Counted from the first letter of the stretch, positions 8,389 through 16,392 are shown. The stretch: 36,092 bases of DNA from Saccharofermentans sp. (GCA_016292215.1 JAEFBB010000022.1:1-36092), one strand, 5' to 3'. Notes: generated from the sequence alone by a model not told the origin. Program-made: numbers and translations.

Positions 8389-10905
8389 TTACCTGTACCA
8401 GTCGAAGTAAGCGTAGTTATATCCGTAAGATGTTACGCTGGCATCGGTCTTTACATAGACTGTGAATGTATATGTCTCACCGGGGCCTACAGCGATCTCG
8501 TTAGGAACACCGCGGAATGAATATCCTTCGCCGGAGAATGTCATAGAGTCTGAAGTAACTTCCGTGATATTGGCATTGCAATAGAACTTAATATCAAGAC
8601 CCTTGAGTGACTTAGGAAGGTTAGAGGTATAGTTACTCTTATTCTTCAATTCGATATCAAACTTGAATCCGTCTGATGTAGGTGCAAACCTTGTAAGATT
8701 CATATTGAAATCGTTGATGCTCGAACCTGCAGCAGTCTCATTGCCGGAAGAAACAGCGGGCTTCTTCGAAGTCGTTGTTGTTGCTTCTGTCGTAGTTGTA
8801 GTTGCTTCGGTTGTTGTTGTCGTAGCTTCCGTAGTAGTCGGCGTAGTCTCAGTCTCTGTAGTAGCAGTAGTCTCAGACTCGGTAGTTGTCGGAGTGGTTT
8901 CAGTCTCTGTCTCAGTCTCAGTTTCTGTTTCTGTCTCGGTTTCCGTCTCATCCTCTTCGGTATGCTTTTCTTTTGTCTGGGTAGCGATAGTCTCTACCTG
9001 CTTCTTTCCGAAAATAGCCTTGAGACCTGATGTGTTATCAAGCGCCCAGAGGACAACGATAGCGAGGAAGATGATTCCGAGGAATGTGATAAGACCTACA
9101 AGTCCCGGATCCTTAACGCCCTTTGTCTCCTTCTTACGCTTCTTAGGCTTAACAGGAGTTACAGGGGAGATAGCCTTATCGTGATGTGAGCCCTGGGTCT
9201 GGGCGGTGGAAACACCGCGTGTTGCGGCTGTGGGCTGTTTGCCCTTAGGCTCAAACGGAGAATATGCATCTCTCTGTACTTGAGGTCTTGTATTAGTAGC
9301 TCCGGGTCTTGCGCTAGGAGAAGGAGCGGGTGCAGGTGCAGGAGCAGGTGCAGCCTTAGCAGGAGCTGCAGCGCTTGCGGGAGCAGCTGCGGCAGCAGGT
9401 CTCTGAGGCTTTTCAGTCTCTGCAGGAGCGTGTACCTTTTCAACTTCTTTAGCAACAGGCTTAGCAGGTGCTGCCTTTGCGGGTTCAACAGGTGTCTTAG
9501 CAGGAGCTGCGGGAGCAGCAGCCTTAACGGGTTCTGCAGGCTTAACGGGAGCTGCAGGAGCGGCCGGTGCAGTTGCCTTAACAGGTTCAGCTGCTTTTGT
9601 CGGAATGACATTAGAAGCAGGATTTACAGCAGGCTTAGCAGCGACAGCGGGAGATACCGGCTTAACGGGTTCTGCAGGCTTTACAGGTGCAGCGGGTGCA
9701 GCAGGAGCAGCGGCCTTGACCGGAGCTGCGGGAGCAGCAGGTGCTGCGGGCTTAGCAGCCGCAGATGATGCGAAAGGTGATGTGGGTCTTGCCGGTGCAG
9801 CAGGAGCTGCAGGTGCGGCAGGAGTTGCGGGCTTAGCTGTTGCAGCGGCAACAGTAGCGGCAGCAGCAGTTGCTGTAGCAGCGGCTGCAACAGGTGCAGC
9901 CTTTGAAGGTTCTGCCTTAGCAGGCTCTGCGGGCTTAACAGGAGCAGCCGGAGCAGCGGGAGCAGCAGCCTTAACGGGCTCTGCCGGCTTAACAGGAGCA
10001 GCCGGAGCAGCGGGAGCAGCAGCCTTAACGGGCTCTGCCGGCTTAACGGGAGCAGGTGCAGCCTTAGCGCTTTCTGCCTTTTCGGATTCCTGATCAGCGG
10101 GCTTGTTGAAGATCTCGCCCTTTGTTGCAGAAGGATAAGGTCTGTAACCTACGACATTCTGCTGTGCCTGAGGCTGTGCTGCAGGTGATATGGGCTTCTG
10201 CTTTTCGCCGGTTCCCTTGATGTTAACTGCGGCACCGTCGTGATTCATCTCGTTGAATGCAGGAGCAGGTGCTTTGAAGGGAGAAGGTGCAGCTTTTTCA
10301 GCAGGCTTCTCGGCTCTGGGAATATCAACCTCGTCCGGTGCGGGAATGACGGGCTTTGCCGCATTCATGAACGGGCTGGTCTTCTTATCGTGTTCAGATG
10401 TTGCAAAATCGAGACCGTCGCCTGATTTAAAGAACTTGTCATTTGCAGGCTTTGCGGAGTTTGCTGAATCGATCTCATTGAACTTGGGCAAAGCTTCCTT
10501 GGCAGGTGCGGGAGCAGCGGGTGCAGCTGCAGGCTTATCGAAAGTGCCGCCGTCCTTAGGGAAAGCGGGAACAGCAGGTGCAGCAGGCTTTGCCTCAACG
10601 GGCTTAGGGTCGGGTGCCGGTGTAGGCGGAGTAACTGTTGTATCTGTCTCGGGTGCCTTGAAAGGCTTAAATGCGGAGATCGATGCATCAAATTCAAAAT
10701 CGTCGAACTCGTCTCTGAATCCGTTAAATGAATTAGAGGCGTTCTTCTCGATATTATCTTTGCTTTCCTTAAGTTTATCAGCTACGGACTCGGTCTTGTC
10801 ACCGGGTTTAAACTGTACTAAGAATGAGGAATCGACAAAATCGTCCTTTTTGTCAGGATTATTGAAACTGTTAAAGTTATCAAAATTATCAGGATCGTTA
10901 GGCAT
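8389..10905 (-). CDS. Ala/Pro-rich single-pass membrane protein with Thr/Glu stalk, function unknown
   Basis: I do not recognise this 838-residue protein. Residues 1-80 are acidic and Asn/Phe-rich (DNFDNFNSF). Residues 80-560 are low complexity, dominated by Ala, Pro, Lys and Val in units such as PVKPAEPVKAAAPAAPAA. A basic patch KPKKRKKETKG precedes one membrane helix at about 602-625 (LVGLITFLGIIFLAIVVLWAL). Outside lies a Thr/Glu stalk of ET dipeptides and EATTTTT units (about 650-715). A C-terminal domain of about 110 residues ends SYGYNYAYFDWYR and looks beta-rich. The basic patch on the N-terminal side predicts a cytoplasmic low-complexity arm and an extracellular domain. The start has AAGGAG eight to nine bases upstream. 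Cell-wall spanning or envelope anchoring is a plausible role but is inference. The composition is unlike that of its neighbours. Confidence 0.85.
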   Translation of the reverse strand: MPNDPDNFDNFNSFNNPDKKDDFVDSSFLVQFKPGDKTESVADKLKESKDNIEKNASNSFNGFRDEFDDFEFDASISAFKPFKAPETDTTVTPPTPAPDPKPVEAKPAAPAVPAFPKDGGTFDKPAAAPAAPAPAKEALPKFNEIDSANSAKPANDKFFKSGDGLDFATSEHDKKTSPFMNAAKPVIPAPDEVDIPRAEKPAEKAAPSPFKAPAPAFNEMNHDGAAVNIKGTGEKQKPISPAAQPQAQQNVVGYRPYPSATKGEIFNKPADQESEKAESAKAAPAPVKPAEPVKAAAPAAPAAPVKPAEPVKAAAPAAPAAPVKPAEPAKAEPSKAAPVAAAATATAAAATVAAATAKPATPAAPAAPAAPARPTSPFASSAAAKPAAPAAPAAPVKAAAPAAPAAPVKPAEPVKPVSPAVAAKPAVNPASNVIPTKAAEPVKATAPAAPAAPVKPAEPVKAAAPAAPAKTPVEPAKAAPAKPVAKEVEKVHAPAETEKPQRPAAAAAPASAAAPAKAAPAPAPAPAPSPSARPGATNTRPQVQRDAYSPFEPKGKQPTAATRGVSTAQTQGSHHDKAISPVTPVKPKKRKKETKGVKDPGLVGLITFLGIIFLAIVVLWALDNTSGLKAIFGKKQVETIATQTKEKHTEEDETETETETETETETETETTPTTTESETTATTETETTPTTTEATTTTTEATTTTTEATTTTSKKPAVSSGNETAAGSSINDFNMNLTRFAPTSDGFKFDIELKNKSNYTSNLPKSLKGLDIKFYCNANITEVTSDSMTFSGEGYSFRGVPNEIAVGPGETYTFTVYVKTDASVTSYGYNYAYFDWYR
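8900..8950. repeat. Glu-Thr dipeptide-coding hexamer tract
   Basis: A run of imperfect six-base units (CTCAGT, CTCTGT, TTCTGT on the plus strand) encodes alternating Glu and Thr in the stalk of the minus-strand envelope protein. Copy number could vary by slippage without a frameshift. Confidence 0.7.
9932..10039. repeat. two perfect tandem 54-bp repeats in the Ala/Pro-rich gene
   Basis: The unit starting GGCTTAACAGGAGCAGCC at 9932-9985 is repeated at 9986-10039, and a third partial copy starts at 10040. Each copy encodes 18 residues (PVKPAEPVKAAAPAAPAA with circular shift). Degenerate copies occur near 9480-9570 and 9650-9760. Identity at synonymous positions points to recent duplication. 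Confidence 0.85.
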
Positions 10906-10940
10906 TTGTCTAATCTCCTTTTTAAATTATTAATATCTCA

Positions 10941-10968
10941 ATTTTAACGAATATGAGTTTTCAATCAA
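10941..10968 (-). promoter_or_regulatory. sigma-A promoter for the Ala/Pro-rich protein
   Basis: On the minus strand, TTGATT (10968-10963) and TAAAAT (10946-10941) are spaced by 16 bases. The predicted leader is about 30 bases and contains AAAAAGGAG. Confidence 0.5.
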
Positions 10969-11024
10969 TACGTTTATGTTACGGTTTCGGGTCTTTTTGT
11001 GGGGCTTAAGGCTGATGATTTGCC

Positions 11025-11053
11025 TTGACTTTGAGCTTTCATGATGATATTAT
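11025..11053 (+). promoter_or_regulatory. sigma-A promoter of the tRNA-Leu / tRNA-fMet unit
   Basis: TTGACT at 11025-11030 and TATTAT at 11048-11053 are spaced by exactly 17 bases, 22 bases before the tRNA-Leu 5' end. Confidence 0.8.
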
Positions 11054-11075
11054 CTTGTTCGCACTTAACGGATAG

Positions 11076-11162
11076 GCTCGTGTGGCGGAATTGGCAGACG
11101 CAACGGACTTAAAATCCGTCGGAGTAAAATCCGTACCGGTTCAAGTCCGGTCACGAGCACCA
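11076..11162 (+). tRNA. tRNA-Leu (anticodon UAA)
   Basis: An 87-base class II tRNA with a long variable arm and encoded CCA. The acceptor arm GCTCGTG pairs perfectly with CACGAGC. The anticodon stem ACGGA/TCCGT encloses CTTAAAA, giving anticodon TAA. A36-A37 makes it a likely substrate of the MiaA and MiaB encoded at 25914-32983. Confidence 0.95.
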
Positions 11163-11193
11163 TTTATTCCTTATTAAGTGCGGCGATTGACAT

Positions 11194-11270
11194 CGCGGAG
11201 TGGAGCAGTTGGTAGCTTGCCGGGCTCATAACCCGGAGGTCGTGTGGTTCGAGTCCCGCCTCCGCAACCA
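11194..11270 (+). tRNA. initiator tRNA-Met (CAU)
   Basis: A 77-base tRNA with encoded CCA. Two features mark it as the initiator: a C1-A72 mismatch at the end of the acceptor arm (CGCGGAG with CTCCGCA), and three consecutive G-C pairs at the base of the anticodon stem (CCGGG/CCCGG around CTCATAA). It follows tRNA-Leu by 31 bases and is probably cotranscribed with it. Confidence 0.94.
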
Positions 11271-11276
11271 GATTAT

Positions 11277-11308
11277 AAGAGGCTGTCTTAAAGGCAGCCT
11301 CTTTTGTT
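11277..11308 (+). terminator. terminator of the tRNA-Leu / tRNA-fMet unit
   Basis: AAGAGGCTG pairs with CAGCCTCTT across a short loop, then TTTTG. The stem shares the AGAGGCTG core with the terminator at 8338-8371. Confidence 0.88.
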
Positions 11309-11349
11309 TTCCGGCTGATAACTGCTTAAATCCTGCCTTTATTTCTTAT

Positions 11350-11378
11350 TTCTTGTTTTTTTATTATTTGTGTATAAT
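11350..11378 (+). promoter_or_regulatory. promoter of the sensor-transporter operon
   Basis: TATAAT at 11373-11378 has a weak -35 (TTCTTG, 11350-11355) at 17 bases. Transcription would start near 11385, about 34 bases before the chosen ATG. Confidence 0.5.
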
Positions 11379-11418
11379 GTATGCGGATTTTCAGCTAAAT
11401 ATGGAGGCTTCTTTCAAA

Positions 11419-14400
11419 ATGGCTAATCTTCAGAGTGAACGGACAGCTGAACGCAACGATGTTGCCGGCAGAATAGTTCGTATCTGTATATTGATAATTG
11501 TCTCGTTTGTCGTTGCGATCGCTGCGGTATCTTTTGCAGTGCATCACATGAGACTTCAGTTTGAGGACGAGTTCAAAAGCATATCCGATACTAAGATGCG
11601 TCAGGTCACTGATGTAGTCAGGATGACGGTAGACGGTGATGACCTTGTGTCCAATACCGTTAACGCGCCTGCTAAGTACAGTGCTCTTCTGGATCTTATG
11701 CTTGCTGATACTTCTACTGAGAATCTGTCAGCAGAAGGCTACGGACTCTTCGGTTACAACCAGGGCCAGTTGTCGCTCCTTTTGAGCAGAGGCGTTAACG
11801 ATCCTTCGGAGTTTGCAGTTGCAGGCAGAGATATTTCAGAGTGGCTCGGTTCTTCCAAAGCAACAGTTTTAACCGGCGAAAACTATGAGAGCATAATCGT
11901 TCCTATCACAGACAGCACCGGAATGTGCGTCGGAGTATTTGAGTATAAGTGCACATTCGGAGAGCTTTACGCTATCGGCGACAAGCTCGAGTCAAGGATC
12001 CTCACTGCGGTTGTTATCGCGGTTCTTGCCGGCGTTCTTCTTTTCGCTGCGCAGGAGATCCTTATCCGTGTCATCAGGAACAGACAGAACGGTTCAGGCG
12101 GCAAGAAGAATGCGGAGACTGCCCAGAGCCGTGACAGACGCTTGATCTCTTCTACGATCGGCTACTGCTTCACCATTATCCTTGTTGTTCTCCTCGTTAT
12201 GGCAACACAGCTTTCCAAGACATACATCAAGGCTCTTGAGAGTGAGCGTGCCGACATGATGGAGAGATGCGCAGTATCCTGTGCTGCGGCTCTTACATAT
12301 TCGGATGTAAGAGAGAACATGTCATACATGCTTCCGATCTATCAGTATGCTCCCGAAAAGCCTTACCAGGTCAACATCTACACGATGGCAGGCGATTCAT
12401 TCTTAAGGCTTTATTCATCTACGGCTACTGGCAACGTACAGCAGTATTATCTGACAGGCGCAGGCAATCAGTATGTTGACTGCTTCGGCCTGCAGCAGTC
12501 TGCGTTTACTCAGCGCAGCGAAGCGGGCACAGCTTATGTTTGTGCCATTGCTCCGGTCATCTCGTCTTCGAATACCGTAGCAGGTGTTTTGGAGATCATG
12601 ATGCCGAAGTCTGATTTCGTAAGCTCTGTAAACGGAATGAGCCTTTCATGGATCTTCACGATCATCTCCATCGCTATCTCCATGGGTATCATGATCTTTG
12701 AGCTAAACCTTTTGATCTCCACGATATCCAAGGGTATTTCCGGAAATGCTCCTGTACTTGTTATGTACGGTGAGAATGCGAACAGATTCCTGTCTTTCTT
12801 TACGGCATTCGGTTCGATCATGATCCCGGTAGCATTTGCGGACTATTTCAAAGAACAACTGACGTATCTGCCGGGACCGGCAGTGCAGGGAATCATATGC
12901 GCTGCAATGCTCCTGTTCCTGTGGGGTTTCCTCGGATTCTCCGGCATAAGGAACAGCTTCAAGATGAAGCTTACGAGCAGGATCGCTCTTATCGCCGTAA
13001 CCTGCGCAGGATATTTCTTCGCGCTCATCGCCGGCGTTATCAATATCCCTTATGTTACGGCAGTTCTTGCGCTTCCGATCGGCTTCTGCTTCGGTATGTC
13101 TTTCGATTATTTGAGAGATTACCGTATCAATGCGGGCAGACTCGGATATAAGGACTATAACGACAGAGTTATCCACAATGTCCAGGCTTCTTCATACTTC
13201 CTCGGCGTAGCTGTAGGTGCGGTTATCGCAGGTATCTGCTACGAGAGATACGGCCTGTTCGTTGTTACAATAATCAGCGGTGCTGCTCTCGTGCTTACCG
13301 CTATCGGCATGATCTATTTCATGCAGAATAATACGCAGGTAAGAGAGGCTCCTTTGACGGTAAGCAGCTTCCTTTCAGTATTCTCTAATTCGAGAGTTGC
13401 GAGATTCCTCAATTCATCATTCCTGATGTTAGGCGTTGTTCTTGCATTCGTGCTCATGTTCATTCCTAACTATCTCGACAGCGTCGGAATCTCACTTCCC
13501 ACCACTTCGTTCTATTATCTGGTATGCGGATTTACTGCATGCTTTGTATGCGGTTTTGTAAAGAACAGATATGCGCATCTGCTTACTTCAAGAACTAGAG
13601 TATTGATCCAGGCAGCTTCGACTGTAATCGGTCTTTTCCTTTTCGCGCTGATGCCTTCTGCAAAGATGCTCGTAGTAACCTGCGCGTTCCTGGGAATCTC
13701 TCTCGGAATACACGATTACTATTACATCTATGTCCTGTACCTGATCTGCAACGGTAAGGTAAAGGTTAACTTAAGAAAGCTCGCCGAGTTCACTGTATAC
13801 ATGGGCGCAGGATTGATGCTCCCGATAATAATGGCTGCATTCATGCTCAAGAGCTACAGGATCACTTTCCTCGTGGTGACACTGATCGTTGCGATCCTTG
13901 CATTCATTTATCCCATGTCTTCATTCTCGGGCCAGATCGATGAGCGCGATATCTCTTTGAAGCCTCAGAAGAAGCAGCGCGAAAAGTCCGCTCCTAAAGC
14001 ACCTCAGGCACCCCGTCCCGCACCTCAGGTACAGGGACAGCCCGCTCCTGAAGCAATTCCTGATGACAACAGATTCGTTCAGGCAGAGCCTCAGATAGAC
14101 GGTGTAATTCCTGAAGAGCAGTATGAACCACAGCAGCCGGTACAGGCTCCCCAGGCTCAGGACTATCAGCAGTATCAGCAATACCAGCAGCCTGCGCCTC
14201 AGCAGTACCAGGCTGATCCGTATCAGTATGATGCACAGTACCAGCAGCCTTCGACTCAGCAGTATCAGGCTGATCCGTATGCATATTCACAGCAGCAGTA
14301 TCAGCAGCCTGCCCAGTCCGGATATCAGCAGGATCCTTATCAGGGACAGTATGCAGCAAATCCGGCTGATCCTTATGCAGGAGCTGATCCGGCAGCTTAT

Positions 14401-14484
14401 GGAATGCCGCAGCAGCAGGGAAATTACGATCCGCTCGGATTCCTGAACGGCGAAGGAAATGAGGGAGGCAATCAAAATGGCTGA
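11419..14484 (+). CDS. sensor-transporter fusion: two extracellular domains, MFS-like 12-helix core, Gln/Tyr-rich tail
   Basis: This 1021-residue membrane protein is not one I can name. A first unit has a helix at 17-40, an extracellular domain of about 150 residues and a helix at 191-215. A second similar unit spans about 242-432 (helix, extracellular domain, helix). Both extracellular parts have the layout of Cache-type ligand sensors (IVPITDSTGMCVGVFEYK; CAIAPVISSSNTVAGVLEIM). About twelve further helices between 445 and 838 look like a major facilitator transporter (GVAVGAVIAGICYERYG). The last 184 residues are cytoplasmic and rich in Gln, Tyr and Pro, with repeats such as QQYQADPYQY. The reading frame is open from inside tRNA-fMet, so upstream starts are rejected. 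ATG 11419 has GGAGG eleven bases upstream. The final eight bases overlap the next gene, implying coupled expression. A sensor-gated transporter is inference. Confidence 0.8.
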   Translation: MANLQSERTAERNDVAGRIVRICILIIVSFVVAIAAVSFAVHHMRLQFEDEFKSISDTKMRQVTDVVRMTVDGDDLVSNTVNAPAKYSALLDLMLADTSTENLSAEGYGLFGYNQGQLSLLLSRGVNDPSEFAVAGRDISEWLGSSKATVLTGENYESIIVPITDSTGMCVGVFEYKCTFGELYAIGDKLESRILTAVVIAVLAGVLLFAAQEILIRVIRNRQNGSGGKKNAETAQSRDRRLISSTIGYCFTIILVVLLVMATQLSKTYIKALESERADMMERCAVSCAAALTYSDVRENMSYMLPIYQYAPEKPYQVNIYTMAGDSFLRLYSSTATGNVQQYYLTGAGNQYVDCFGLQQSAFTQRSEAGTAYVCAIAPVISSSNTVAGVLEIMMPKSDFVSSVNGMSLSWIFTIISIAISMGIMIFELNLLISTISKGISGNAPVLVMYGENANRFLSFFTAFGSIMIPVAFADYFKEQLTYLPGPAVQGIICAAMLLFLWGFLGFSGIRNSFKMKLTSRIALIAVTCAGYFFALIAGVINIPYVTAVLALPIGFCFGMSFDYLRDYRINAGRLGYKDYNDRVIHNVQASSYFLGVAVGAVIAGICYERYGLFVVTIISGAALVLTAIGMIYFMQNNTQVREAPLTVSSFLSVFSNSRVARFLNSSFLMLGVVLAFVLMFIPNYLDSVGISLPTTSFYYLVCGFTACFVCGFVKNRYAHLLTSRTRVLIQAASTVIGLFLFALMPSAKMLVVTCAFLGISLGIHDYYYIYVLYLICNGKVKVNLRKLAEFTVYMGAGLMLPIIMAAFMLKSYRITFLVVTLIVAILAFIYPMSSFSGQIDERDISLKPQKKQREKSAPKAPQAPRPAPQVQGQPAPEAIPDDNRFVQAEPQIDGVIPEEQYEPQQPVQAPQAQDYQQYQQYQQPAPQQYQADPYQYDAQYQQPSTQQYQADPYAYSQQQYQQPAQSGYQQDPYQGQYAANPADPYAGADPAAYGMPQQQGNYDPLGFLNGEGNEGGNQNG
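14200..14345 (+). repeat. repeats in the Gln/Tyr-rich tail
   Basis: Near-identical blocks of about 20 bases (CAGCAGTACCAGGCTGATCC and CAGCAGTATCAGGCTGATCC, 57 bases apart) and many CAG/TAT-based units encode QQYQADPY-type repeats. Confidence 0.7.
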
Positions 14485-15253
14485 TGAACTCTGGAATCAG
14501 AAACTGACACGCGAGAATATCCGCGATTTCTATATGTCGACCGTAGTTATGGTCTATTCTTCATGCTACGGCATCACGAAGGAAGCGACCAGATGCGAGA
14601 ATGCTATCGTTAAGTCTTATCTGGACATCTATTCAAAGCGCAATAACGTGCCTGCAGATAAGGTCATTTACGAGTTCGGCGATATCCTTTTGGAGAATTC
14701 TAAGAACATCGTTACTCAGTATCCGCTTCCTGCCGATCTGACTTTTGAAGACAGACAGCTGGATGAATATACGCGCAATTCCATGCTCGAGAAGATCCTT
14801 TCGAAGATCGATTCAAAGAGCTTCAGAGTAGCTGAATTTATCCAGACCGACGTTAAGAAGGCAAGACGTCCCAAGCAGATGCGTAAGCTCAATGACCTTT
14901 TCCAGATTACGCCTCTGTTGATCCTTGAGATACTTATTCTTGCGATCGTTATCTGGGTGGTAAGCTTCGTTGCAGTAACTCTTCCTTACAGAAATTCGGA
15001 ACTTATCAATGAGAAGAGCATCTATGAGGTCGGTTCGATACAGGAACAGTACATTGCAGCTTTGCCGTTCTATCCCATCAAAGTGCAGACTGATAAGACG
15101 TCTGAAAAAGGCTTCCTTGCACCTCCGACTATCGAGACTGACACTGTCGATCCTTCGGCTGAGAGCCAGTCTGAGGAGACGACTACTGACGGTGTTCCGG
15201 GACCGGTCCTCGCAGAGACGACAATACCTGACGTATCTGCTACGAGCGGCTGA
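14477..15253 (+). CDS. single-pass membrane protein, partner of the sensor-transporter, function unknown
   Basis: I do not recognise this 258-residue protein. Residues 1-143 are predicted cytoplasmic and helical, beginning ADELWNQKLTRENIRDFYMS. One membrane helix at about 145-168 (LLILEILILAIVIWVVSFV) is followed by about 90 extracellular residues that end in a Thr/Glu/Ser-rich stretch (SEETTTDGVPG). The start ATG 14477 lies inside the end of the upstream gene, sharing ATGGCTGA, with GGGAGG eight bases before it. The two genes are therefore translationally coupled and probably work together. The N-terminal pattern VYSSCYG...ATRCENAIVKSYLDIY is faintly like region 2 of ECF sigma factors, but this is too weak to call. 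Confidence 0.82.
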   Translation: MADELWNQKLTRENIRDFYMSTVVMVYSSCYGITKEATRCENAIVKSYLDIYSKRNNVPADKVIYEFGDILLENSKNIVTQYPLPADLTFEDRQLDEYTRNSMLEKILSKIDSKSFRVAEFIQTDVKKARRPKQMRKLNDLFQITPLLILEILILAIVIWVVSFVAVTLPYRNSELINEKSIYEVGSIQEQYIAALPFYPIKVQTDKTSEKGFLAPPTIETDTVDPSAESQSEETTTDGVPGPVLAETTIPDVSATSG

Positions 15254-15283
15254 TTTTTCGAACAATACAATTATTACACGCAC

Positions 15284-15327
15284 AAGAACCTGCCTTAATC
15301 TGCTATGATTAAGGCAGTTCTTATTTA
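15284..15327 (+). terminator. long hairpin with T-rich tail before the oxidoreductase
   Basis: AAGAAC and TGCCTTAATC (one C bulged between them) pair with GATTAAGGCA and GTTCTT around a TGCTAT loop, a 16-bp stem followed by ATTTAT. It ends three bases before the next ribosome binding site. It is probably the terminator of the 11419-15253 operon, but it could lie in the oxidoreductase leader. Confidence 0.75.
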
Positions 15328-15345
15328 TCAAAGGAGGAATATTCT

Positions 15346-16317
15346 ATGTCTGTAAAGTGGGGCGTCTTAGGTACCGCAAACATTGCTAAGGGATGTACGA
15401 TTCCCGGTATGAAGCTGGCTTCTAATTGCGAACTTTATGCAATCGCAGGACGTAATGAGGAGAAGGTCCAAAGCTATAAAGACGAGTTCGGTTTTACTAA
15501 GGCTTATGTCGGATATGACAAACTCTTAGAAGACCCGGAAGTCCAGGCTGTCTATATTCCTCTTCCGAATAATCTTCATAAGGAATGGGTCGTTAAGGCT
15601 CTTAAGGCAGGCAAACATGTATTGTGCGAGAAGCCGCTTGCTCTGAACAGCGACGAAGTTAAGGAGATGTTCGCAGTAGCAAAGGAGAATAATGTGCTTC
15701 TTATGGAAGCATATGCGTATCTGCACAGCCCTTATATTGCAGCGCTCAAAGCTGATATCGGGAGCGGCCTGATCGGCGATGTTGATTACATCCAGTCGTC
15801 ATTCATTACACAGGGTTATCTCGATGATATCCGTATCTATAAGGAACTCGGCGGAGGCGCAGTCTATGACCTCGGCTGTTACTGCACGACAATGATACTG
15901 TCACTTGTAGATTCTGAGATCGATTATGTTCTTGCGAATGCTGAATTCAATGATAAGGATGTCGATGTTTTTTCTTCAGCGCTCATGAAGTTCGAGAACG
16001 GTGTTAGAGCGGCATTTAATGTAGGTATGATCTTTGATCCCGGAAAAGACGGACGCAAGGATATGCTCTATGTCCACGGCTCCAAGGGCATCATCAGTTC
16101 TGAAGTCGAATTCAACCAGGCAGGCGACTTAAGCTACATAATTATCTCTGAAGGTGAGAGGATCGACCGCAAAGTCACTGCGAAGCAGAACTACAGCCTC
16201 GAGATCGAGCAACTTGGCCGCTGCATCGAAAACGGCGAGACACCTCATATTACAGAGGCGTTCTCTGTCAGAAATGCAGGACTTCTTGATACGATCCTTT
16301 CGAAGATCGGATACTGA
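15346..16317 (+). CDS. Gfo/Idh/MocA family NAD(P)-dependent oxidoreductase
   Basis: A 323-residue cytoplasmic dehydrogenase, probably acting on a sugar, inositol or related polyol. Residues 1-120 are a Rossmann fold starting VKWGVLGTANIAKG, a variant of the usual GxGxxG loop. The family signature CEKPLALN is near residue 95. The C-terminal substrate domain carries KELGGGAVYDLGCYC, the segment that usually supplies catalytic residues. Length and order are typical of the family. The start is supported by a perfect AAGGAGG eight bases upstream of ATG 15346. No sugar transport or kinase genes are nearby, so the substrate cannot be inferred. The upstream hairpin leaves little room for a separate promoter. 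Confidence 0.9.
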   Translation: MSVKWGVLGTANIAKGCTIPGMKLASNCELYAIAGRNEEKVQSYKDEFGFTKAYVGYDKLLEDPEVQAVYIPLPNNLHKEWVVKALKAGKHVLCEKPLALNSDEVKEMFAVAKENNVLLMEAYAYLHSPYIAALKADIGSGLIGDVDYIQSSFITQGYLDDIRIYKELGGGAVYDLGCYCTTMILSLVDSEIDYVLANAEFNDKDVDVFSSALMKFENGVRAAFNVGMIFDPGKDGRKDMLYVHGSKGIISSEVEFNQAGDLSYIIISEGERIDRKVTAKQNYSLEIEQLGRCIENGETPHITEAFSVRNAGLLDTILSKIGY

Positions 16318-16322
16318 TAAAG

Positions 16323-16351
16323 TAGACAGCATTTCTTTATTCAGATACAAT
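16323..16351 (+). promoter_or_regulatory. sigma-A promoter for the gene at 16393
   Basis: TAGACA at 16323-16328 and TACAAT at 16346-16351 are spaced by 17 bases, giving a start near 16358 and a leader of about 35 bases. Confidence 0.55.
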
Positions 16352-16392
16352 GTTTTCAGTACCATACAGCAAGTATGTTATTGGGGAATTTG

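Noticed and set aside
8900..8950. CRISPR-like short repeats
   Set aside because: The units are contiguous hexamers in coding sequence without spacers; no CRISPR array is visible anywhere in the window.
8663..9184. Val-rich hydrophobic frame on the plus strand
   Set aside because: It is an antisense shadow of the Thr/Glu stalk repeats.
9605..10093. Collagen-like Gly/Ala frame on the plus strand
   Set aside because: It is the antisense reading of Ala/Pro-rich coding sequence, with no ribosome binding site; the bias comes from the opposite strand.
11200..11418. Upstream extension of the sensor-transporter reading frame, beginning inside tRNA-fMet
   Set aside because: It overlaps a clear tRNA, its terminator and the promoter; a start with GGAGG upstream exists at 11419.
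14477..14900. ECF sigma region 2 in the N-terminus of the partner protein
   Set aside because: Only a vague spacing of aromatic and acidic residues matches; no region 4 and no -10-binding signature is present.
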